Shown one piece after another: positions 39,837-47,292 of a DNA stretch of 60,067 nt; position 1 is the stretch's first letter, and each line of letters starts with the position of its first letter. The position numbers were made by a program, and so were the translations under genes. The DNA is from Nitrosomonadales bacterium (GTDB lineage: Bacteria; Pseudomonadota; Gammaproteobacteria; Burkholderiales; Gallionellaceae). The stretch is taken from positions 1 through 60,067 of the forward strand of contig JACRAT010000019.1 of NCBI GenBank assembly GCA_016234685.1. The letters are read 5' to 3'. The notes beneath the pieces were generated by a model. The model did no database searches. It had not been told where the DNA came from and saw only the letters and a list, made by a program, of their open reading frames with translations.

Positions 39837-40901
39837 TCAATCGAACAACCCCATCTGCCCTCCCCGCCTTGGCGGAGCGAAGCGGGTGGTATCCAGCTGC
39901 CGCGCTTGCTGATTCATCCCCAGCCGTTCGCAGCTTAAGCGGAAGCGTTTGGCCAGCAGGTCGGCGAACAGGCCTTGGCCGCTGAAACGGCTGCCGAATT
40001 CGCTGTCGTTCTCTTGCCCGCCGCGCATCTCGCGCAGGCGGCTCATCACGTGGGCGGCTTTCAGTGGGTAGTGGGTCTCCAGCCAGTCTTTGAACAGGTC
40101 TTTGAGTTCGTAAGGCAGGCGCAGCAAGGTATAGGCGGCGCTGCGTGCGCCGTGTTCAAAAGCGGCTTGCAGGATGGATTCCAGCTCGGCATCCGTCAGG
40201 AAGGGGATCACCGGGGCGACCATCACGCCGCAGGCTACGCCTGCGGCATTGAGGCGCTGCATCGCCAGCAGGCGGCGGCGCGGAGAGCTGGCGCGCGGTT
40301 CGAGTTTGCGCGCGAGTTCGGCGTCCAGCGTGGTGACTGAGATGAACACTTGCACCAGATTCTGCTGCGCCAGCGCCGCCAGAATATCGAGATCACGCTC
40401 GATCAGGGCGGATTTGGTGACGATGGACAGCGGATGGCGGCACTCGGCCAGCACTTCCAGCACCTGTCGGGTGATGTTCCAGTCGCGCTCAATGGGCTGG
40501 TAGGGGTCGGTATTGGAACCCAAGGCGATGGGCGAACAGCGATAGCCGGGTTTGGCGAGTTCGGCCCGCAACAACTGGGCAGCATCCGGTTTGGCGAATA
40601 GTCTGGTCTCGAAATCCAACCCCGGCGAAAGGTTGAGGTAAGCGTGGCTGGGCCGGGCGTAGCAGTAGATGCAGCCGTGTTCGCAGCCGCGATAAGCGTT
40701 GAGCGAACGGTCAAACGGCAAATCCGGCGAGTCGTGGCGCTGGATGACGGACTTCGCCCGCTCCACCGTCACCGTGGTGCGGAGCGGCGGCAGCGCCTCA
40801 TCCTTCGTCCAACCGTCGTCGTAGCGTTCGCGCGCCGTATGCTCGAAACGGCCTTCGAGTTGCAATGTCGCGCCGCGACCTTGGTTGATCTCGCGCTTCA
40901 T
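39837..40901 (-). CDS. PA0069-family radical SAM protein
   Basis: A 354-aa SplB-like radical SAM protein. The cluster motif C-x3-C-x2-C is in CEHGCIYCYARPSHAYL, and ERAKSVIQRHDSPDLPF and SLNAYRGCEHGC are family blocks. The C-terminus carries ...RRGGQMGLFD. The reaction is not established in the family as far as I know. It appears monocistronic, 20 bases before rnc in the same direction. Confidence 0.9.
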   Translation of the reverse strand: MKREINQGRGATLQLEGRFEHTARERYDDGWTKDEALPPLRTTVTVERAKSVIQRHDSPDLPFDRSLNAYRGCEHGCIYCYARPSHAYLNLSPGLDFETRLFAKPDAAQLLRAELAKPGYRCSPIALGSNTDPYQPIERDWNITRQVLEVLAECRHPLSIVTKSALIERDLDILAALAQQNLVQVFISVTTLDAELARKLEPRASSPRRRLLAMQRLNAAGVACGVMVAPVIPFLTDAELESILQAAFEHGARSAAYTLLRLPYELKDLFKDWLETHYPLKAAHVMSRLREMRGGQENDSEFGSRFSGQGLFADLLAKRFRLSCERLGMNQQARQLDTTRFAPPRRGGQMGLFD

Positions 40902-40921
40902 GTCCTAGTGATGCGGTCGGG

Positions 40922-41596
40922 TCAGCTGGCGGCTTGCAGTTGCCGGTAAGCCGTTTCAGCGGCAGCTTGTTCGGCGATGCGGCGGCTGCTGCCTTCGCCT
41001 TGGGTGACCAGATTCAGCGCGGCGATGCGGCATTCGACGCGGAAACTCTGGGCGTGGGATTCGCCGTCGATAGCAAGGATGGTGTATTTGGGCAACTCGC
41101 GCTTGCGCGCTTGCAGGAACTCTTGCAGCAAGGTCTTGGCATCTTTGCCCAAGCTCTGCACGTCGGCCTGCGCGATGAACGGGATGTACAGACTGAGCAC
41201 GACTTTCTGCGCCGCATCGAAGCCGCCATCCAGAAAGATCGCGCCGAAGATGGCTTCCAGCGTATCGGCCAGAATCGAGGGACGGCGATGTCCGGCGCTC
41301 TTGCGCTCGCCCTCGCCCAGCCGCAGCAACTCGCCCAGCTCCAGTTGCTGCGCCAACAGGAACAGCGTCTGCTGGTTCACCAGATTGGAACGCAGCCGGG
41401 ACAGGTCGCCCTCGGGCAGATGGGCGTAGGCCTGATAAAGATGGGCAGCGATGACGCAGTTGAGCACGCTGTCACCCAGAAACTCCAGCCGCTCGTAGTG
41501 CTCAGCGCAATAGCTGCGATGGGTCAGCGCACGGTCGAGCAGCGCAGGCTGGATGAAGTGGTAGCCCAATCGACGGACCAGCGCAGCGCGTTTCAT
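40922..41596 (-). CDS. rnc: Ribonuclease III
   Basis: The 224-aa double-strand RNA endonuclease processes rRNA and mRNA. The RNase III motif ERLEFLGDSVLNCVIAAHL is at about 35-53, and LEAIFGAIFLDGGFDAA also holds metal ligands. A C-terminal dsRNA-binding domain (LLQEFLQARKRELPKYTI... SRRIAEQAAAETAYRQL) follows. It lies after lepB and the DUF4845 gene, a usual lepA-lepB-DUF4845-rnc order in betaproteobacteria. The start overlaps the DUF4845 stop. Confidence 0.95.
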   Translation of the reverse strand: MKRAALVRRLGYHFIQPALLDRALTHRSYCAEHYERLEFLGDSVLNCVIAAHLYQAYAHLPEGDLSRLRSNLVNQQTLFLLAQQLELGELLRLGEGERKSAGHRRPSILADTLEAIFGAIFLDGGFDAAQKVVLSLYIPFIAQADVQSLGKDAKTLLQEFLQARKRELPKYTILAIDGESHAQSFRVECRIAALNLVTQGEGSSRRIAEQAAAETAYRQLQAAS

Positions 41597-41958
41597 TATC
41601 TGTCGGCGTTGCTCGGGTTGAATTCCAAAATTAGGCTGGCGTTGCTGATGACCGGGACTTTCACGGAATATTCCGCACTCAGCACCAACTTGCCTTCCTC
41701 GCGGCTGATCTCAAGCTCTTCCGGCTTGACGACCTTGATGTCGGCGACCACGGCGCGACGGCCAAAAGCGGCTCGCACCTCGGCATTGCTGGCATTCGCC
41801 GTTTCCGCATCACTGGCCATCGCTTTGAATACGCTGTTGATCTCGGCATTCTGAATGTAGGCTTGGCCGATACGCAGCCCGCCCACGGCGAAAGCCAGCA
41901 CGACCAAGGTCAACACGATGCAAAGCACGCACGAAGCGCCTGTTTGTTTTGCCTTCAT
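41596..41958 (-). CDS. DUF4845-family membrane protein
   Basis: 120 aa with an N-terminal membrane helix (residues about 11-28, CVLCIVLTLVVLAFAVGGLR) and a periplasmic beta-rich part. Its place between lepB and rnc is the standard one for the DUF4845 family. No function is assigned to the family. Its stop touches the rnc start. Confidence 0.85.
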   Translation of the reverse strand: MKAKQTGASCVLCIVLTLVVLAFAVGGLRIGQAYIQNAEINSVFKAMASDAETANASNAEVRAAFGRRAVVADIKVVKPEELEISREEGKLVLSAEYSVKVPVISNASLILEFNPSNADR

Positions 41959-41967
41959 CTCGCCCCC

Positions 41968-42771
41968 TTATGGAATGGACAATCCGATACGCTTGAAATC
42001 GCTGAAATTCATCCACACCAGAAACGCGCGACCTACGATCTGGTTATCCGGCACAAAACCCCAGTAGCGGCTATCGCGGCTGTTGTCGCGGTTGTCGCCC
42101 AGCATGAAATATTGCCCCTGCGGCACGATGCAACTGAACTCGTCTTCGCTGTAACTGCAATTCGCCCGACTCGGGAATTCGACGACGGAATCCAGCCTTG
42201 CATTCGGCGCATCCGGGTTGACGATGATGGCGTGCTCGTGTTCGCCGAGCTTTTCCAGATAACGCCCGGTATGCACGAAACTCAAGCCGCTTTCGACATA
42301 GTTGTAATCACCTTCAGGCTTCTGAAGCTGCTCTACCCCGTTGATGAACAAGTGTTTGCTGCGGTAGACGACCTTGTCTCCCGGCACGCCGACCACGCGC
42401 TTGATGTAATCCACCGAGGGATTCTCCGGGTAATGGAACACCATCACATCGCCACGCTGCGGATCGTTGATCGAGATGATCTTCTGGTTGATGATGGGCA
42501 GGCGGATGCCGTAGTTGAATTTGTTGACCAGAATGAAATCGCCGATCTGCAAGGTCGGGATCATCGAACCGGACGGGATACGGAACGGCTCGAACAGGAA
42601 GGAACGCAACACGAACACCGCGAGGATCACCGGGAAGAAGCTTCTGGAGTATTCAACCCACCAAGGTTCGCTGGCCGTGCCGCGCTTGCCGCGCAGCACG
42701 AGGCTATCGAACAACCAAGCGCCGCCGGTCGCCACCAGCAGCACGAACATCACCAATGCAATATCCATCAT
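41968..42771 (-). CDS. lepB: Signal peptidase I
   Basis: A 267-aa inner-membrane protease with two N-terminal helices. The catalytic serine is S69 in [12 protein letters not shown], the lysine lies in [14 protein letters not shown], and [14 protein letters not shown] is the third box. It cleaves exported proteins such as DsrJ and the NlpC hydrolase above. The ATG overlaps the lepA stop. M2 at 42768 is an alternative. Confidence 0.96.
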   Translation of the reverse strand: MMDIALVMFVLLVATGGAWLFDSLVLRGKRGTASEPWWVEYSRSFFPVILAVFVLRSFLFEPFRIPSGSMIPTLQIGDFILVNKFNYGIRLPIINQKIISINDPQRGDVMVFHYPENPSVDYIKRVVGVPGDKVVYRSKHLFINGVEQLQKPEGDYNYVESGLSFVHTGRYLEKLGEHEHAIIVNPDAPNARLDSVVEFPSRANCSYSEDEFSCIVPQGQYFMLGDNRDNSRDSRYWGFVPDNQIVGRAFLVWMNFSDFKRIGLSIP

Positions 42772-44561
42772 TTATCCTCGACTTGCAGGATGGCGAGGAA
42801 AGCCTCCTGCGGGATCTCGACGCTGCCGACCTGCTTCATGCGCTTCTTACCGGCCTTTTGCTTTTCCAGCAGCTTCTTCTTGCGCGAGATGTCGCCGCCG
42901 TAACACTTGGCCAGCACGTTCTTGCGCAGCGCCTTGACGTTCTCGCGCGCGATGATGTTAGCGCCGATAGCCGCCTGGATCGCCACGTCGTACATCTGGC
43001 GAGGGATCAGTTCGCGCATCTTGGCCGCCACTTCGCGACCACGATAGATACTGTTGGCGCGGTGCACGATGATGGACAGTGCATCGACCTTCTCGCTGTT
43101 GATGAGCATGTCCACCTTCACCACGTCGGACGAGCGATATTCCTTGAACTCGTAGTCCATCGACGCATAGCCGCGCGACACCGACTTCAGCCGGTCGAAG
43201 AAATCCAGCACGATCTCGGCCATCGGCATCTCGTACTTCAGCAGCACCTGCTTGCCGTGATAAGTCATGTCGATCTGCACGCCGCGCTTCTGCGTACACA
43301 GCGTGATGACCGAACCGACGTACTCCTGCGGCATGTAGAGGTTGACGTTGACGATGGGCTCGCGGATCTCTTCGATCTTCGAGGGGTCGGGCATCTTGGA
43401 CGGGTTGTCCACCTGCACCACCGTGCCATCACGCAGCACCACTTCGTATACCACGGTCGGCGCGGTAGTGATGAGGTCTTGGTCGAACTCGCGCTCCAGC
43501 CGCTCCTGCACGATCTCCATGTGCAACAGACCGAGGAAACCGCAGCGGAAGCCGAAGCCCAGCGCCTGCGACACTTCCGGTTCGTATTGCAGCGCGGCAT
43601 CGTTCAGCTTGAGCTTTTCCAGCGAATCGCGCAACGCCTCGTATTGATTGGATTCCACCGGGAACAACCCGGCGAACACCTGCGACTGCACTTCTTTGAA
43701 ACCGGGCAAAGCCGCAGCGGCAGGCTTCATCTGATGCGTCAGCGTGTCGCCCACGCGCGCCGCCTTCAACTCTTTGATGCCCGCGATGACGAAGCCCACT
43801 TGCCCCGCAGAAAGCGTCTCACGATTCTCGGATTTGGGCGTGAACACGCCGATGTGCTCGGTCAAATGCTGCGCACCGGTAGCCATCAGCAGGATCTTTT
43901 CCTTGGGCTTCAACGTGCCGTTGACGATGCGCACCAGCATCACCACGCCGACGTAATTGTCGAACCACGAGTCGATGATGAGCGCCTGCAAAGGCGCATT
44001 GACATCGCCCTTGGGGGCGGGAACTTTGGCGATCAGCGACTCCAGCACGTCCTGCACGCCGAGTCCGGTCTTGGCCGAACAATGCACCGCATCGTGCGCG
44101 TCAATGCCGATCACGTCTTCGATCTCTTCGATGGCGTTCTCGGGGTTGGCCGACGGCAGGTCGATCTTGTTCAGCACTGGCACCACTTCCACACCCAGAT
44201 CCAGCGCGGTATAGCAGTTCGCCACGGTCTGCGCTTCCACGCCCTGCGAGGCATCCACCACCAGCAGCGCGCCTTCGCAGGCGGACAGCGAGCGCGAGAC
44301 TTCGTAGGAAAAATCGACGTGTCCCGGCGTATCGATCAGATTCAAGTTGTAGATCTGCCCGTCGCGCGCCTTGTAGCTCAGCGCTGCGGTCTGCGCCTTG
44401 ATGGTGATGCCGCGCTCACGCTCCAAGTCCATGGAGTCGAGCACCTGCGCCTCCATCTCGCGGTCAGAAAGTCCGCCGCACAAGTGGATGATGCGGTCAG
44501 CCAGCGTGGATTTGCCGTGGTCGATGTGGGCGATGATGGAGAAATTGCGGATATGTTGCAT
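42768..44561 (-). CDS. lepA: Elongation factor 4 (LepA) GTPase
   Basis: A 597-aa translational GTPase, as E. coli LepA (599). G1 is [14 protein letters not shown]3 is DTPGHVDF and G4 is NKIDLPSA. The unique C-terminal domain includes [16 protein letters not shown] and [17 protein letters not shown]. It promotes ribosome biogenesis or back-translocation. A 621-aa open frame on the opposite strand is a shadow. Confidence 0.97.
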   Translation of the reverse strand: MQHIRNFSIIAHIDHGKSTLADRIIHLCGGLSDREMEAQVLDSMDLERERGITIKAQTAALSYKARDGQIYNLNLIDTPGHVDFSYEVSRSLSACEGALLVVDASQGVEAQTVANCYTALDLGVEVVPVLNKIDLPSANPENAIEEIEDVIGIDAHDAVHCSAKTGLGVQDVLESLIAKVPAPKGDVNAPLQALIIDSWFDNYVGVVMLVRIVNGTLKPKEKILLMATGAQHLTEHIGVFTPKSENRETLSAGQVGFVIAGIKELKAARVGDTLTHQMKPAAAALPGFKEVQSQVFAGLFPVESNQYEALRDSLEKLKLNDAALQYEPEVSQALGFGFRCGFLGLLHMEIVQERLEREFDQDLITTAPTVVYEVVLRDGTVVQVDNPSKMPDPSKIEEIREPIVNVNLYMPQEYVGSVITLCTQKRGVQIDMTYHGKQVLLKYEMPMAEIVLDFFDRLKSVSRGYASMDYEFKEYRSSDVVKVDMLINSEKVDALSIIVHRANSIYRGREVAAKMRELIPRQMYDVAIQAAIGANIIARENVKALRKNVLAKCYGGDISRKKKLLEKQKAGKKRMKQVGSVEIPQEAFLAILQVEDK

Positions 44562-44779
44562 TATGGTCTACGCAGTAAAAAATCGTTTATGCTCATACTT
44601 CAAAACTGGAAACACTGTTGATTTTAAAAGCCATTTAATTTCGCTTGGTCTCAGTTCGTATCGTCTTGCACCTTGCCGACTCACGCAAAAGCGGATAGGA
44701 AAACGGGTAGATCAAAATCATCGAAAAATTCGCCCCGCTTTTCGCCTCAGCACCAGTAACCACGCGGGTTTCAAGCCAA

Positions 44780-45009
44780 ATGAGCTATGCACTTGCTGCC
44801 GATGTGATCGTAAAAATCACGAAGCCCTCTGACAAGCCAATCAAGCCAGCTGACGGGCGCGGATTATACCTGCTAATCACCCCTGCCGGAGGCAGGCATT
44901 GCGCTACCGTTATCACATCAACAGCGAAGAAAGCATCTTTGCGATCGGCGAATGCCCGGAGGTCGGCGCAGCCAGACTGCGTAGAGACGAGGCTCGCAAA
45001 CTGGTCTAG
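44780..45009 (+). pseudogene. Decayed P4-type integrase (DUF4102 N-terminal part)
   Basis: MSYALAADVIVKITKPSDKP then IKPADGRGLYLLITPAGG is the N-terminal arm-binding region of P4-type tyrosine recombinases. A shift of frame then gives LRYRYHINSEESIFAIGECP and EVGAARLRRDEARKLV, which is the next stretch of the same domain. A TAG follows at 45007-45009 and no catalytic domain is seen. The 586-base gap 44562-45147 holds this and nothing else I can name. A former island probably inserted here. Confidence 0.75.
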
Positions 45010-45147
45010 CAAGTGGCCGGATGAGCGAAGAAGTCGGCCCGGAGCAGCAACGTGGAGTCTGGGAGCGCCCGTCAGACAGAATACTCGGCAAGTTGCGAGA
45101 GCCTAGCTCCGGGCTACGGACGCTCATATCCTGCACAGGGTGTCCGT

Positions 45148-45822
45148 TCAGCGCGGCGGCACCTCGTTCGGGTTAGGGGTGTTCTGCTCGGTGGCGAACA
45201 GCACGGCGGCTTTCACGCGGGACGAGAGGTTGAGTTTGGTGAGGATGTGGCGGACGTGGAGTTTGACGGTGTCGTAACTGATGGAGAGGGTCTGGGCGAT
45301 GGCTTTGTTGCTTTCGCCGCGCGCCAGCAGTTGCAGGATCTCGCGTTCGCGCTCGGTAAGTAGCTTGAGCGAGTTTTTTGGTTCCTGACCGGACTTTTCT
45401 CCGCGCAACAAGTTGATCATCTTGATGGTCATGGTGGGGGCGACGACGAGTTCGCCTGCGGCGACGCGACGGATGGCGTCAACGACTTCTTCCGGTGCCA
45501 TGTCTTTGAGCAGGTAGCCGCGCACTCCAGCACGGATGGCGTTCGACAGATCGGTCTCGGAGTCGCTCATGGTGAGCATCACCACGGGCAGCTCGAAGCC
45601 TTCGCTACGCAGCTGTTCGATGACTGCGATGCCGTCCATGGGCTTCATGCGCAGGTCGATGATGAGCAGATCGGGCTTCTCTGCCAGCAAGGTGCGCAGT
45701 TCGTCGATGTGCCCGGTCGCGCCCAGCACGGTGAAGCCGTAGCAGTTGGCCAGCAATTCACTCAGGCCGCGACGACACAGGCTTTGGTCATCGACCAGCA
45801 CGACTTTCAATTTTTCATTCAT
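45148..45822 (-). CDS. NarL/LuxR-family response regulator
   Basis: 224 aa. The receiver domain has the phosphorylatable D56 in LLIIDLRMKPMDG, and the C-terminal LuxR helix-turn-helix is LTEREREILQLLARGESNKA followed by IAQTLSISYDTVKLHVRHIL. Its start overlaps the kinase stop by eight bases. It is probably the regulator of the divergent soe operon and of the other sulfur operators with ACCC-N4-GGGT repeats. That link is inference. Confidence 0.92.
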   Translation of the reverse strand: MNEKLKVVLVDDQSLCRRGLSELLANCYGFTVLGATGHIDELRTLLAEKPDLLIIDLRMKPMDGIAVIEQLRSEGFELPVVMLTMSDSETDLSNAIRAGVRGYLLKDMAPEEVVDAIRRVAAGELVVAPTMTIKMINLLRGEKSGQEPKNSLKLLTEREREILQLLARGESNKAIAQTLSISYDTVKLHVRHILTKLNLSSRVKAAVLFATEQNTPNPNEVPPR

Positions 45823-47050
45823 TCGTCACTCTCCAGTCCAGCGATGGTTCGGGGAAGTATAGCTGCACTCGCGTACCCGAGCCGACCGTACTGTCGACGC
45901 GGATCTCGCCTCCGATGCGCTGTGCCCGTTCTTGCATGATCATGATGCCGTAATGCCCCTCCACCGGGGTGAAAGTGCGTGCGCCGCTGCCGTTGTCTTC
46001 GACCGTGAACACGAAATAGCCGCTACAGGCATCGACGCAGAGGCGAGCGTGAGTCGCGCCGGAGTGCCGGGCGACGTTGGTCAGCGCTTCGCGCACGATG
46101 TGATGCACCTGTATCTCGAATTCCAAGGGCAAGGCGAGGTCGACGATGCGGTTGCGATATTCGAGCACGATGTTGTTGCGTTCGGAGAATTCGGCGGTCA
46201 GATCGTTCAGGGCGGTCAGTAGGCCTCCGGCGTCAATCTTGCCGCGAAAATCGGTGATGAGGGTACGCGCGCTCTTTTGCCCCATCTCCAGCGCCTCGTC
46301 CAGATCGTTGGCGTATCTCAACGCCATTTCCTGATTGCCGGAGCGGATGGCTTCCAGCAATACGCTGACACGCATACGGGCGTAGATCAGCGGCTGCGCC
46401 AGCGTGTCGTGGATGTCGTTCGCCATGCCCTGCCGCGCCGACAGGCGCTCGATGCGCTTGATCTCGCGGTTGATGCGGGTGTGCTCGATGGTCGCGCCCA
46501 TCACTTCGGCGAATGCGGCGACCACTTCCCTGCTCCGCCCGGCCAACTCACGCGGGACGTCGAAGAACACGGTGAGAATGCCGAACGGCGTGCCCGGCGT
46601 GCTGTGCGCTTCGATGGGCGAGGCGATCAGGGACTGGAAGCGGCAGCTCGCGTAGCGGCAGTTCTGGCGCGAATCGCAGGCACTGATGTCCGAGACATGG
46701 ACGATGTGCCGCAAGCCAGCATTGACCTGAGCCTCGCAGTCCAACTCGACGAAGTTTTCCGCCTCCTGCTGCAACTCCGCCGACAAACCCGCCGAGCTGA
46801 TGACTTGCAGTGTGTGTCCGTCGGGCGAAAGCAGGCGCACCACGCCAGCGGTCGCACCGACCGTGCCGATGAGCGTCTCCAGACTGGTCTCCAGCAGCGT
46901 CTTGAGTTCGCCTACCCTAGGCGTCGCCGATTCTGGTGTCAGCCGATGGGCGGGTGTGATTTCCTTGGCGGGGGGGATGAATCCGGGAGGGGGCCCCCAA
47001 GTCCATCCGCCGTGATCGGTTTCAGCGAGTGTGATTGTTTTCTTGTGCAT
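45815..47050 (-). CDS. GAF-domain NarX-type sensor histidine kinase (soluble)
   Basis: A 411-aa protein without membrane helices. The GAF domain spans about 45-190 with cysteines C105, C125, C131 and C136 (SACDSRQNCRYASCRF), which could bind a metal cluster or sense sulfur redox state. The HisKA_3 box is MANDIHDTLAQPL (H214), and HATPase boxes follow (EALTNVARHSGATH, VEDNGSGARTF). It is divergent from soeA, with 242 bases between. In-frame MHKKTI is taken as start. Signal unknown. Confidence 0.9.
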   Translation of the reverse strand: MHKKTITLAETDHGGWTWGPPPGFIPPAKEITPAHRLTPESATPRVGELKTLLETSLETLIGTVGATAGVVRLLSPDGHTLQVISSAGLSAELQQEAENFVELDCEAQVNAGLRHIVHVSDISACDSRQNCRYASCRFQSLIASPIEAHSTPGTPFGILTVFFDVPRELAGRSREVVAAFAEVMGATIEHTRINREIKRIERLSARQGMANDIHDTLAQPLIYARMRVSVLLEAIRSGNQEMALRYANDLDEALEMGQKSARTLITDFRGKIDAGGLLTALNDLTAEFSERNNIVLEYRNRIVDLALPLEFEIQVHHIVREALTNVARHSGATHARLCVDACSGYFVFTVEDNGSGARTFTPVEGHYGIMIMQERAQRIGGEIRVDSTVGSGTRVQLYFPEPSLDWRVTNE

Positions 47051-47141
47051 CAGCCTTGCAAACGGGTTCAGAAGAAGCGTCCCGCAGACTAAGTCGAATC
47101 TCTCAAAATATCAACAGACTAAACCAAAAAAAACGCCTCCC

Positions 47142-47212
47142 ACCCCATCAGGGTTATACCTCGCCCCACCCGATGTGGTTATAGACACCCTGCCAGACGA
47201 TTCAGCCTAATA
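47142..47212 (+). promoter_or_regulatory. Promoter/operator region of soeABC
   Basis: The 242-base kinase-soeA gap contains ACCCCATCAGGGTTAT (47142-47157), then GTGGTTATAGAC (47175-47186), and then CCTAATA (47206-47212) as a -10-like box. The distance from GGTTATAGAC to CCTAATA is 19 bases, exactly as upstream of tusA (54100-54135). I infer a regulated promoter using the same factor. Confidence 0.6.
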
Positions 47213-47292
47213 GCGAAACTCGCAAAAGTTCGCACCCGGCATGAGCCGCAGCCCGAGCGATGCGGCACAACCAGCCCTGATACAGAACCGAT

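Noticed and set aside
42756..44621. A 621-aa open frame on the plus strand opposite lepA
   Set aside because: It is the antisense shadow of a fully typical LepA. The composition (H, Q, R, D-rich) and lack of family motifs are normal for high-GC antisense frames.
44562..45147. A tRNA gene as integration site beside the integrase remnant
   Set aside because: I found no cloverleaf-forming sequence, GTTCGANTC T-loop or CCA end in this stretch.
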